Below are positions 9,114-17,646 of a DNA stretch of 64,000 nt, piece by piece. Each line of letters begins with the position of its first letter. Position 1 is the first letter of the stretch. The notes under the pieces are model-generated. The model had not been told where the DNA came from and made no database searches. It saw nothing but the letters and a program-made list of their open reading frames with translations. Location: NCBI RefSeq assembly GCF_012641475.1, contig NZ_JABAIL010000003.1, positions 434,001 through 498,000 on the forward strand. Reading direction: 5' to 3'. A program made the translations under genes and the position numbers. Source of the stretch: Flammeovirga agarivorans (GTDB taxonomy: Bacteria > Bacteroidota > Bacteroidia > Cytophagales > Flammeovirgaceae).

Positions 9114-9175
9114 AATAGGGGTAAAACATTGAATTTTCGCCTTAAATCGGTGTTTTGTCAGATTTTACCCCTATT
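9114..9175. repeat. Long inverted repeat between GNAT and sulfatase genes
   Basis: AATAGGGGTAAAA (9114-9126) pairs with TTTTACCCCTATT (9163-9175) across a 36-base loop. There is no terminal T run, so it may be an operator or an mRNA structure upstream of the sulfatase rather than a simple terminator. Confidence 0.55.
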
Positions 9176-9267
9176 TGACCAATATAAAAACCATGCTTAA
9201 AACTACATCCGCCAACTTTACAATCACAAACAGATGGAATTTATTTGAATCTAAAAGAACATAGGAG

Positions 9268-10827
9268 ATGAAATTGAATTTAAAACTTATCATCGGGGCA
9301 GTTCTTTCTTTTTTAACAGTCACAAATGTGCAAGCAGGAAAGGATCCAAGGCCCAATATATTATTAATTACTGTTGATGACATGAACTGGAATTCAGTCG
9401 GTGTCTATGGACAGGAATTGGACAATATCACTCCCAATATTGATAAGTTAGCAGCAGAAGGAAAACGTTTTCAGTATGCTTATGTGCAGTCTCCTAACTG
9501 TTCACCATCAAGAGGTGTGATTCAAACAGGTAAGTATCCTCATTCTAGTGGGATGAGAGGATTTTACTATGTTGATTATAAAGACATGACTTTGCAGAGT
9601 GTTTTATCAGATCATGGATATTTTACAGCCGTTTTAAACAAAGCAACAGATACAAGTTTATCACCAAAAATGGAAAATGCTTGGGATTTTAAAGGGAAGT
9701 TTAAAAAGGACGGTAAAAGAAACCCATTGAACTATAGCTCTACTTTTGAGGAAATTTTAAAGGCAAGTGATAACAGTGGAAAACCTTTTTACTGTGTGGT
9801 AAATATTGCCGATCCTCATAAATTATTCTACAACGATCCCGGTACAAAAAAAGAGGGTTATGTTGATCCAACACCTTCAAAATTATATAAAAATAGTGAG
9901 GTGACCATCCCTGATTTTTTACCAAATCATCCGAAAATTAAACAGGAGGTAACGAACTACTACAACTCTGTAAAAAGAGCAGACGATTGTATGGGTGCAG
10001 TGATGTCTGTTTTAGAAGAAAAAGGTAAAAAAGAGAATACAATTGTTATTTTCTTATCAGACCATGGTATGGCTTTGCCATTTGCTAAATCTTCTTGCTA
10101 TGAGAATGGCGTAAGGACTCCATTTATTGTCTCTTGGCCAGGGAACATTAAAGCAAATTCAGTGGTGAAAGATCAATTAGTATCTGCTGTAGATGTGATG
10201 CCAACACTATTAGAGATTTTAGGTATCGATGAGCCAGACTATTTACAAGGAAGATCTTTTAAAACGATCTTGGATGGTAAAAAAGATAAAGGAAGAAGTG
10301 AATATGTCTTTACTGAGTTCAATGAGAATGCAGGAGGAATTGCAAGACCAATTAGAGGTGTACTTTCGAGCAAATACAATTATGTGTTTAACCCTTGGTC
10401 TACAGGTGAAATTGAGTTCGTTAGTGCAGCAATGTACCATACTTCTTACAAAGTAATGGCCAACATTCTTTCTAAAAATGATCCGGCTGTAAAAGAACGA
10501 GTGAACTACTTAAAATATAGAAGAGTGGAAGAGTTCTATGATCTAGAAAAAGATCCAGATGCTCTACACAACTTAATTGATGATCCTCAATATCAAGAGG
10601 AAATCAATAAAATGAGGAATGCGTTAGAAGGTTGGATGAAAGAGACAGGTGACTATACCTTGTTTGCCTTCCAGAATAGAAATAACAACGATGCTTTGAA
10701 GTCCTTCATGAAAGAAGAAGAAGCTCAGGCAAAACAAAGAGCGACTACTTTAAAATGGAAACGTTATAAAAATAGCGAAGGGCCTACAAAGAAGAGAACG
10801 AAACTCTATACTATTTCATCAAAATAA
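9268..10827 (+). CDS. Secreted S1-family sulfatase (heparan N-sulfatase-like group)
   Basis: A 519-aa formylglycine sulfatase with a Sec signal peptide ending near VQAG. The metal-binding start is LLITVDDMNW (Asp37, Asp38). The modification site is CSPSR with Cys78 to be converted to formylglycine. SDHG supplies further metal and catalytic ligands, and a basic C-terminal extension follows LIDDPQ. It is most similar within the window to the sulfatase at 40773-42677 (shared PNIDKL, SVGxYG, DDCxG, ERATxLxWKR-like C-terminus), so both probably belong to one S1 subfamily. No sorting domain is seen, suggesting a periplasmic enzyme. It is monocistronic with its own terminator. Confidence 0.9.
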   Translation: MKLNLKLIIGAVLSFLTVTNVQAGKDPRPNILLITVDDMNWNSVGVYGQELDNITPNIDKLAAEGKRFQYAYVQSPNCSPSRGVIQTGKYPHSSGMRGFYYVDYKDMTLQSVLSDHGYFTAVLNKATDTSLSPKMENAWDFKGKFKKDGKRNPLNYSSTFEEILKASDNSGKPFYCVVNIADPHKLFYNDPGTKKEGYVDPTPSKLYKNSEVTIPDFLPNHPKIKQEVTNYYNSVKRADDCMGAVMSVLEEKGKKENTIVIFLSDHGMALPFAKSSCYENGVRTPFIVSWPGNIKANSVVKDQLVSAVDVMPTLLEILGIDEPDYLQGRSFKTILDGKKDKGRSEYVFTEFNENAGGIARPIRGVLSSKYNYVFNPWSTGEIEFVSAAMYHTSYKVMANILSKNDPAVKERVNYLKYRRVEEFYDLEKDPDALHNLIDDPQYQEEINKMRNALEGWMKETGDYTLFAFQNRNNNDALKSFMKEEEAQAKQRATTLKWKRYKNSEGPTKKRTKLYTISSK

Positions 10828-10862
10828 CGATAGTATTAATGTATTTTATAGCTTATTAGAAA

Positions 10863-10903
10863 AAAATGGAATAAGCCCTTGTATTGCAAGGGCTTATTTT
10901 TTT
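10863..10903. terminator. Bidirectional terminator between sulfatase and esterase genes
   Basis: The stem 10870-10880 / 10888-10898 (AATAAGCCCTT with AAGGGCTTATT) has A's before and T's after it. It overlaps the last codon of the convergent esterase gene. Confidence 0.85.
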
Positions 10904-11711
10904 ATCTATTTGTTTCTAAAATACCTTGATAAAAACTATCGATAAATAACGAGTTGTGCGTATCATCAGGATAGAATTTAGTGGTCAATTTAATATTTTT
11001 GTTCCCTTTTAATTCTTTGATAAACGCCTCAATTTTTTCTTTGTGAAATTTCGGTTCAGGTTGATAAGTAAGATGAATGCTTACCTTCTTTTTGGTTGGG
11101 TTATTCTTAAATTCTTGAATCACTTCTCCGTTACTAAACCAGATCGAGGGGTCATAAATATGAATGACTTCAAAAGGTTGATCCATAGAAAGGATATACC
11201 CTCCAAAATAGCCGCCATAAGAATGTCCAATTAATGTTTCAAACCCATTGGTCGCATAGTGTTTGTCTACATCAACCATTAATTCTTTAGTGAGGTAATG
11301 GTAGAACTTCATTCCATGTCCAGAATTTTTGTTGTTGTACCATGTAGAATCAACAGCTTCCCCGTCGTATTCTATTCTACTTTGACTGAATGTAAGGTCT
11401 TGCCCTCTCTTAAATTCCCAATCAATATGCGGAATTCCCACAACAATAGATTTTTGAATTTTCTCGTTAGCTCCTAAATCAAAAACCATATTCTTGATGA
11501 GATTGAAACGCCATTCCGCATCAAAAACATAAATAACAGGATACGATAGGGAGTCATTGTAATAAAGCGGTAAACTAACCCAATAATCTCTCTCCTCATT
11601 AAGGTATTTGGACTGAATGGTGTGTCCCGTAGCTTGATCACTACAGATTTCTTCTTGAGCAATAGATAGGTGTGCGATAAAAATAGCAAAGATGAAGAGT
11701 AATTTGTTCAT
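10902..11711 (-). CDS. Secreted alpha/beta-hydrolase, putative esterase family
   Basis: This 269-aa protein has a signal peptide ending LSIAQ. The fold matches the esterase-D/Fes-like alpha/beta hydrolases: an N-terminal strand RDYWVSLPLYY, YPVIYVFDAEWRF, and the nucleophile elbow GHSYGG with Ser164. A likely acid is in the YDPSIWFS region and the likely catalytic His is in PDDTHNS near the C-terminus. Such enzymes hydrolyse acyl esters on sugars, siderophores or peptides. Its place between sulfatase genes suggests sugar-ester removal, but that is inference. Confidence 0.8.
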   Translation of the reverse strand: MNKLLFIFAIFIAHLSIAQEEICSDQATGHTIQSKYLNEERDYWVSLPLYYNDSLSYPVIYVFDAEWRFNLIKNMVFDLGANEKIQKSIVVGIPHIDWEFKRGQDLTFSQSRIEYDGEAVDSTWYNNKNSGHGMKFYHYLTKELMVDVDKHYATNGFETLIGHSYGGYFGGYILSMDQPFEVIHIYDPSIWFSNGEVIQEFKNNPTKKKVSIHLTYQPEPKFHKEKIEAFIKELKGNKNIKLTTKFYPDDTHNSLFIDSFYQGILETNR

Positions 11712-11762
11712 GTAGTTAATTTATTTAATGCAATGAATTGGATAAACTAAAGTTTGACTAGC

Positions 11763-12236
11763 TTATATGTTTAGATTTTTCTCTAAGATCAGCATATGTT
11801 TACACTGAATCTTGTTCTCAAATATAGGGGCTGAATAATTATCAAGGAAGAAGTTTTTTTCGATGCGTTCAATTTCAAATCCAAGTTGTTGATACAGAGC
11901 AAGCTGACCAATACTTGAGTTACCTGTTCCAATAACCATTTTATGGAAACCTTTCTTTTTACATACCTCTTCAATACATCGTAGTAATGCTTTACCTACC
12001 CCTTTACCTTGGAATTGATCGGCTACAGCAATATTTTTTATCTCTATATTATGAGCTTCTAATGGTATGAAAACCACAACGCCAATAATGGACCCATTGG
12101 AAATCGCAACATAGCTTTCCCCTTTTTCTAAGTACTGATCAATTAATTCCCTCGATGGGTCTGCAGTCTCCAAAAGAGCATAAGGCGGTAGAGTGGTATT
12201 GTCTAATGGTGTGATTTGATAAATAAGCTCTTCCAT
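11763..12236 (-). CDS. GNAT-family N-acetyltransferase
   Basis: A 157-aa GNAT protein. IEIKNIAVADQFQGKGVGKA carries the CoA loop QGKGVG, followed by GFHKMVIGTGNSS and LYQQLGFEIERIEKNFF. It is a paralogue of the protein at 4125-4607 and shares the same order of blocks over its whole length. It lies 51 bases upstream of the esterase on the same strand, so the two could be co-transcribed. The acceptor is unknown. Confidence 0.85.
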   Translation of the reverse strand: MEELIYQITPLDNTTLPPYALLETADPSRELIDQYLEKGESYVAISNGSIIGVVVFIPLEAHNIEIKNIAVADQFQGKGVGKALLRCIEEVCKKKGFHKMVIGTGNSSIGQLALYQQLGFEIERIEKNFFLDNYSAPIFENKIQCKHMLILEKNLNI

Positions 12237-12566
12237 AAGGTTCGATCATTTGAGAATTTGTAACGTTCAGTGAAGATAATAATAGTCACGAGACTCCTCT
12301 ATGATTTTAGTAGTTAAAGCGACGAAATGTAACCTGTTCAATCTATTTTGCTTGTTCACTGCAATAAAAATCAAGCTTCAGGTAAAAAATTGAACAAGTA
12401 GGAATAGATAATCAACTTCTTTGACTAGAAAACAGAAATAACAAAAGTGTTTCTTTTACACCTTTGTAAGGTTCGAAATCAATTCAAAACATTACGACAA
12501 AGTGACCAGCTATCTGTCACTGTAATTCAGGTTTAAATTACTCTTTACTACTTAAATGAACATGAG
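12237..12566. promoter_or_regulatory. Promoter region of the 1072-aa solenoid/barrel gene
   Basis: It contains an inverted repeat with 10-bp arms (12441-12450 / 12458-12467, one mismatch), the 15-mer TTCAAAACATTACGA (12483-12497), also found upstream of the gene at 62194, and a short inverted repeat AGTGAC/GTCACT (12501-12506 / 12516-12521). A promoter-like CACCTTTG overlaps the first repeat. Confidence 0.45.
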
Positions 12567-15500
12567 ATGAAATATTTACTATTACTTTTCCTATTACTAC
12601 AATTCAAGTTATCTGGGTTTTCTCAGGTAGAAAGCAAACAGTCTGGTTTATGGACAGATCCTACCACATGGGAAGGTGGGATTGTTCCAACCCAGACAGA
12701 CAATGTAGTCATTTCTTCCACCCATCATGTTATTCTCGATACGATGAATACAAATAGTTATACAGTGGTTCAATTGTGTAACGATCTGACAGTGGAAGAC
12801 AACGCACAGCTAAGTATTGGTCATAATGATGCGACCATTACAAAACGTATCCGAATTTTTGGTCACCTTCTTATCGATGGAGTCCTTTATAAAGGAGAAG
12901 ACTTTGATGAGAATCCATTTATTTACAATACTAAAATAGAACTGGCTGTACAACAACAACCTACATCATTCTCTGGAAAAGGGGCTTTTAACTGCCTTTC
13001 CTTAAAACTTTATGCAGAAGGGGGAGAGAGAACTTTAAATATTGATCACCATTATATGAATATTGATGATGCTTTCTTTATCAAGTCAGTCGATAAACTG
13101 TTCGTCAATATTGCTGAGGACGCATACCTGAATGTAAAAGGGACATTGGGGGTAAATGGTCAGAGTTATACATATATAGATGATAATACTTCTGCTGAAT
13201 TGACCAATGAAGGAGTGATCATGACCAATAATTTAGTTCTTGCTACAAAAAATGTAGACCCTGCACAGTATTCAAAACTAATAGTAAAAGGGAAGGGATT
13301 CCTCACCACTTCTAAAGTGAACAATGAAGACGGCTCAATCAAAAACACTGCGGCGTCTTTCCGTTTGGTATTAAAAGATGGAGGTACACTTCGTTTATTG
13401 GAAGTAGCGACCAACCCAAGAGATATTATTGATGATAACCTTTGGATAACGGTGATGACAGGGGGTGAAATTAGATCACACTACAAAGTAACGGCTTCAA
13501 CTGATGATAATATAATAAATACGGTAGAAGAACACCGTCCATCGAATGGCTATGTAGTGGACGACAGCTTTAAAGAAGTATATGGAGCCACTTTTACAGG
13601 TGGATTGTATCACTTTACTGATGAGCCTTATTTAATTGAGGGAAAAGAAAAGTACAAAGAGATGGGCTCTACTACGATCAAAACAAAGGTATCTGCTGAA
13701 CCAGGTAAAATGCAAGATTCATATCCCTTCCATATGACATGGGACGGATCGACAGATATGGTAGACGTAGTGAAAGACCCTTACTATCAACAACTTTTGT
13801 CTGATCCTTATTATACTGAACATGTTTTGTGGGTAACACCGAAGAAGCAAAAAGTGAAAAATGTTGTTTTCTATAAGTATGGAGCGTATAAATATGATCA
13901 ATACTTTAAAGAACATGAAGAAGAATACTATGAGTTGGCAAAATATTTATTGGAGACTTACAGTACATCAGGTAAGAAGTTCTTGTTCCAGAACTGGGAA
14001 GGAGACTGGATGCTTAGAGGTCAGAGTAAATCATGGGAAAATGACCCTTCGTTAATCCCCGAAAATGTTGACGAACAGATAGAAGGTATGATTCGTTTGT
14101 TCCAAGCCCGTCAAAGAGGGGTTGATAGAGCAAGAGCCGAAGTACTGGAAACGAATGCAGAAATTATGCATGGTATTGAAATCAACAAACTTTGGACTAA
14201 AGTAGATGAGGAGCGAGTAACGATGATGGATCTTGATGTTCCTTGTTTAACGCATGATATTTTACCTCATGTGCGTACAGACTTTAACTCTTGGTCTTCT
14301 TATGATGGGGTTTGGCCAGAAGTAATTGATCAGTTCCCAGTTGGTATGTGGAAAGGTGTTGAGGTATTGGAATACTACACGAATGAGTCAGGTAGAATGG
14401 GTGATCAATCTCCAATACAATTAGGCGAATTTGGTATCAATGAGAATATGATTCATAATGATATCAAGACGATTGATAAAATAGAAGAAATGTACGACAA
14501 GTTAGTAGCTTGTGCCGTTGCTCAAAAATGGAATAATATCTTTGTATGGTCATTTTACAGTACAGATGTGAAGTCATATAACTTTGTAAAAGGCCAAGAA
14601 TACTCAGCAGAAATGTTCTATCAATATTCTGATGGTAAGTGGGTTATAAATCCGGATGGTGATTTTGGAATTGGAGGGAAATATTTCCAAGAAGTCTTGA
14701 AGCCAGAAGTAATTACTGCAACCACATCAGGCAATTGGAGTGCTACTTCCACTTGGGACAAAAGAGTACCGACAAGCGAAGACCATGTAGTCATTCCTCA
14801 AAATATTGAAGTGGTTCTAGATGAGATCAATACCAATAGTAATACTGAGCTAACGATTGCTCAAAGGTTGAATGTAAAAGGAACTTTACAACTGGGACAT
14901 GATGAGACACACACCAAAAATGTAAGAGTGAACGGAGACATTTTTGTAGATGGTACGATTGAAAAAGGTGCTTTTACTAAAAATGCAAGATTGTATCAGA
15001 AGTTGCCTTTACTGCATAATTCAGGTAAGGGAACAGGAAACATTGATGTGTTGACCTACAAATATTTTGGTGCTGATTATGATACAGCCTATTTAAAGAT
15101 AGATCAGCAAAGCATACAAACTGAAGAACACTTTTTTATTAAGTCGGATAATAAAGTGGTTGCTGATATTCTAGAAAATACTAATGTGAGTGTGGGAAAA
15201 CATTTCGCCCTGACAGGAAGTGCTATCAATTGGTTAGACCCAGATGCACAGGCAGAAGTAAATATTTACGGAGATATAACGGCGTTGAATGTCAACTTAT
15301 TAACGCTTAATACTGATACCAGTAAGCCAAGCATATTGCGTTTAAAGTCTGGAGGACAGTTATCTGTTGACCAAGTGAATCAGCAAAGTCAGACGACATT
15401 GAATGGTGCAGCTACCTTTACTTTTGAAATAGAAAACGGAGGAATGTTTAATACCTCAAGTGCTACATTACATCCTTCAACGATTGTGGGTTATGATCCG

Positions 15501-15785
15501 AATTTTATTTTTACAGAGAGCAGTAATGCTAGATTAATTGACGATATCAGCTTGGATATCGCTCAACCAAGAGTCTTTTTACCAGAACGCTCGAATATGT
15601 TGCATATAGAAAATATAACAGACTCCTCAATGGATATCTTCTTATATGATATGAACGGACAGTTGGTGTTCTCTAAAGAAGGGATTGATAATTCCCAGAA
15701 AATACCATTACAAATGAATAAGGGTATCTATTTGATCAGGTATACACACGATGACCAAGAGAAGGTAGTGAAGGTGTTACTGTAA
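12567..15785 (+). CDS. T9SS-secreted solenoid-barrel-solenoid protein, putative glycosidase of unassigned family
   Basis: A 1072-aa protein with a signal peptide ending SGFSQ. Residues about 22-330 form a beta-solenoid-like domain opening with SGLWTDPTTWEGGIVPTQTD. Residues about 340-715 form a putative TIM barrel. A second solenoid copy (about 725-1000) opens with SGNWSATSTWDKRVPTSEDH and is homologous to the first. Residues about 1003-1072 are a T9SS type A sorting domain (DMNGQLVF, KGIYLIRYT). The barrel has NWEGDW (Glu478) and GEFG (Glu621), good candidates for acid/base and nucleophile of a clan GH-A-type retaining enzyme. Two other window proteins (51424, 52683) share these motifs. No named GH family is recognised. 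Activity on a sulfated glycan is inferred from the surrounding sulfatases. Confidence 0.7.
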   Translation: MKYLLLLFLLLQFKLSGFSQVESKQSGLWTDPTTWEGGIVPTQTDNVVISSTHHVILDTMNTNSYTVVQLCNDLTVEDNAQLSIGHNDATITKRIRIFGHLLIDGVLYKGEDFDENPFIYNTKIELAVQQQPTSFSGKGAFNCLSLKLYAEGGERTLNIDHHYMNIDDAFFIKSVDKLFVNIAEDAYLNVKGTLGVNGQSYTYIDDNTSAELTNEGVIMTNNLVLATKNVDPAQYSKLIVKGKGFLTTSKVNNEDGSIKNTAASFRLVLKDGGTLRLLEVATNPRDIIDDNLWITVMTGGEIRSHYKVTASTDDNIINTVEEHRPSNGYVVDDSFKEVYGATFTGGLYHFTDEPYLIEGKEKYKEMGSTTIKTKVSAEPGKMQDSYPFHMTWDGSTDMVDVVKDPYYQQLLSDPYYTEHVLWVTPKKQKVKNVVFYKYGAYKYDQYFKEHEEEYYELAKYLLETYSTSGKKFLFQNWEGDWMLRGQSKSWENDPSLIPENVDEQIEGMIRLFQARQRGVDRARAEVLETNAEIMHGIEINKLWTKVDEERVTMMDLDVPCLTHDILPHVRTDFNSWSSYDGVWPEVIDQFPVGMWKGVEVLEYYTNESGRMGDQSPIQLGEFGINENMIHNDIKTIDKIEEMYDKLVACAVAQKWNNIFVWSFYSTDVKSYNFVKGQEYSAEMFYQYSDGKWVINPDGDFGIGGKYFQEVLKPEVITATTSGNWSATSTWDKRVPTSEDHVVIPQNIEVVLDEINTNSNTELTIAQRLNVKGTLQLGHDETHTKNVRVNGDIFVDGTIEKGAFTKNARLYQKLPLLHNSGKGTGNIDVLTYKYFGADYDTAYLKIDQQSIQTEEHFFIKSDNKVVADILENTNVSVGKHFALTGSAINWLDPDAQAEVNIYGDITALNVNLLTLNTDTSKPSILRLKSGGQLSVDQVNQQSQTTLNGAATFTFEIENGGMFNTSSATLHPSTIVGYDPNFIFTESSNARLIDDISLDIAQPRVFLPERSNMLHIENITDSSMDIFLYDMNGQLVFSKEGIDNSQKIPLQMNKGIYLIRYTHDDQEKVVKVLL

Positions 15786-15804
15786 AAATAAAATGGCGAT
15801 ATAG

Positions 15805-15830
15805 AGGTCTTCTTCGGAAGGCCTTTTTTT
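15805..15830 (+). terminator. Terminator with TTCG tetraloop
   Basis: An eight-bp stem (15805-15812 with 15817-15824) closes a TTCG loop and is followed by T's. Confidence 0.85.
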
Positions 15831-15924
15831 ATATGCTATTGTAAATGAGTAGAATAGGTAGTTGAAATATGTAATCAATGGACTTTAAGCTTATTGGTGA
15901 ATAATTAAAAGCGATTGGAAATTA

Positions 15925-16089
15925 TAGTGGTTGGTTTAAAATCTGTTCAAAAGAGGTTGACTAACTAACTCAATAGACTCACTGTGATATACTTAGCCAA
16001 AATCCTTTTATACATTTGAAACACCAGCAATTATTACTGACAAGCTGTTCAAGGAACACATTCTTCAAATGTTTAAATCATAGTGAGTC
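15925..16089 (+). promoter_or_regulatory. Promoter of first three-gene sulfatase operon
   Basis: TATACATTTG contains the Bacteroidota -7 box TAnnTTTG (TACATTTG, 16011-16018). Upstream, GTTCAAAA and GAGGTTGACTAACTAACTC (15953-15971) are conserved with the promoter at 38905-38993, where the same order and spacing of blocks is seen. The conserved GGTTGA element is a candidate operator. Confidence 0.6.
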
Positions 16090-16788
16090 ATGAAACGAAA
16101 TTTTATACTATTACTTATTTTTCTTTCAACTTGTGCAAATCTTACTTTTGCTCAAAAGAAAATCAAGAAGGTACCCAAGGCCAAAGACGAACAGATCAAG
16201 GGATGGATCGATGATTATTCAGGTTTTATTACGTTGTCTTTGGAACAGCGTACAGCTATCTATGAATTATACAAAGATCGATATCTAAAGAAAGACAGCA
16301 TCCATAATAAAGTAAAAAATGATGAGTCGTTATCATTGAATGAAAAGGTGCAATTGAAGAAAAGAGTAGATAAAGCAATTGATGCTAAATTATTTGATCT
16401 TCTTTCGGTAGAGGATTACCTCAACATCAAGTGTTATCATCAGGTGGTTACCCGTTTAGTCAAGATAGAATTTATTGCCCCATTAAGTGAGGTACAACGC
16501 CAACGCCTAATGATGGCAATGAGAGAAATGCGTTTTAAGAACGTTATTTTAGTAAATACCTACGGGAACAATTCAGCTTCTGCAAAGCAACAAATGGAAG
16601 AAAATAGAGCCATATGTTCAGCGGTAGAAAAAGATATATTTACAGAGGAAATGTACAACCATCTCTACAAACTGAATTTCTTAACAGTGGTGGATTGGTC
16701 AAAAAGAAATACACATTCCGATGAAGAAGAGATGTCCAACCTTTTGGATGGTTATAACTTGCTAGAACCAACCAAAAACCTTAATTAA
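16090..16788 (+). CDS. Secreted protein of unknown function (paralogue of 39063-39752)
   Basis: This 232-aa protein has a signal peptide ending LTFAQ and a basic segment KKIKKVPKAK, then a mainly helical body. Blocks shared with the paralogue include LYKDRYLKKDSIH, KKRVDK, MREMR, EKxIFTExMY and LDGYN(I/L)LEP. The early ITLSLEQRTAIYELYKDR recalls LTxxQ-type periplasmic helical proteins, but I do not assign it to that family. It is the first gene of an operon with a carbohydrate-binding-like protein and a sulfatase, and the second operon repeats this order, so a role linked to sulfatase or glycan handling is inferred. Confidence 0.6.
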   Translation: MKRNFILLLIFLSTCANLTFAQKKIKKVPKAKDEQIKGWIDDYSGFITLSLEQRTAIYELYKDRYLKKDSIHNKVKNDESLSLNEKVQLKKRVDKAIDAKLFDLLSVEDYLNIKCYHQVVTRLVKIEFIAPLSEVQRQRLMMAMREMRFKNVILVNTYGNNSASAKQQMEENRAICSAVEKDIFTEEMYNHLYKLNFLTVVDWSKRNTHSDEEEMSNLLDGYNLLEPTKNLN

Positions 16789-16904
16789 TCCCGTTTTTAG
16801 GCAATTTTGAAAGGATTTCAACCTTTCTGAATAGCTTTTAAACCCTACTACTTTAGAATATTTTCTACCTTAGTTTTATCAAAAAACGCAACAAACAGAA
16901 TGAA

Positions 16905-17576
16905 ATGAAAACATTATTCGCACTACTATTAACAGCATTATTATCTCTTCCTGTAGCGGCCCAGGAGTGGATGTATAAACCGATGAAAGAAATTTCGAAT
17001 ACTGGCTTTGAAAAACAAGCTGGACCCATAAAACCTATTTCAACTTTTCCGGGAAAAGGTAAAAAAGGAGTTGAAGGTTGGTATGTAAAGTTCTCGAGTT
17101 CGTTTGTAAAAGAGTCGTTGAAAGTAACCAACAAAGAAGCATTTAAAGGTGATTATTCACTACAAGCAAAAACAAACGGACAGGCAAAAGAACTATACAA
17201 GGGTTTATTAACGCATAATCCAATAAAAGTAAAAAGCCCTGGAAGATACAGAGTGTCCTTTTGGATGAAGTCATCTGATCCCAATGCAAGGGTTAAAATC
17301 AATGTTTTGTTGTCGAAAGATGAAAATGGACAAGTCACTAAAAAGAACAACCAAGGCAAGCCTTTTACTTTAGTGGATGCAAAGCCAAAAGCGGTAGATT
17401 ATAAGTTAGGCGCTGATTGGAAAATGATTTCAAGACAGGTAGTCCTTACAAAAAAAGACATCGAAGCTGGTTATGAATACATCAATCCAGCATTATTATT
17501 AGGTGAAACACCTAACGTAACGTATTACATAGACGAATTTAATGTTGAATATGTAATGAAAAAACAAGCGAAGTAG
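16905..17576 (+). CDS. Secreted carbohydrate-binding-like (CBM4/9-type jelly roll) protein
   Basis: A 223-aa protein with a signal peptide ending PVAAQ. The remainder looks like one galactose-binding-like jelly roll: NTGFEKQAGPIKP at the start, GDYSLQAKT, KSPGRYRVSFWMKSSDPNAR, a WKMISRQVVLT strand and the closing YYIDEFNVEY. This arrangement is typical of CenC-type CBM_4_9 domains, where the fold binds glycans. Here it stands alone without a catalytic domain. It lies 116 bases after the first operon gene and 70 before the sulfatase. Its close paralogue is at 39859-40530. Confidence 0.65.
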   Translation: MKTLFALLLTALLSLPVAAQEWMYKPMKEISNTGFEKQAGPIKPISTFPGKGKKGVEGWYVKFSSSFVKESLKVTNKEAFKGDYSLQAKTNGQAKELYKGLLTHNPIKVKSPGRYRVSFWMKSSDPNARVKINVLLSKDENGQVTKKNNQGKPFTLVDAKPKAVDYKLGADWKMISRQVVLTKKDIEAGYEYINPALLLGETPNVTYYIDEFNVEYVMKKQAK

Positions 17577-17646
17577 AACCACTACTTTAATTACATCAAT
17601 TATATACAGTCGGATAGAGCATTTACTTTTTAGAGATAAGATAAAT

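Noticed and set aside
16805-16830. Hairpin GAAAGG/CCTTTC between the first two operon genes
   Set aside because: The arms are only six bases, there is no T run, and the equivalent position in the second operon does not keep the pairing.
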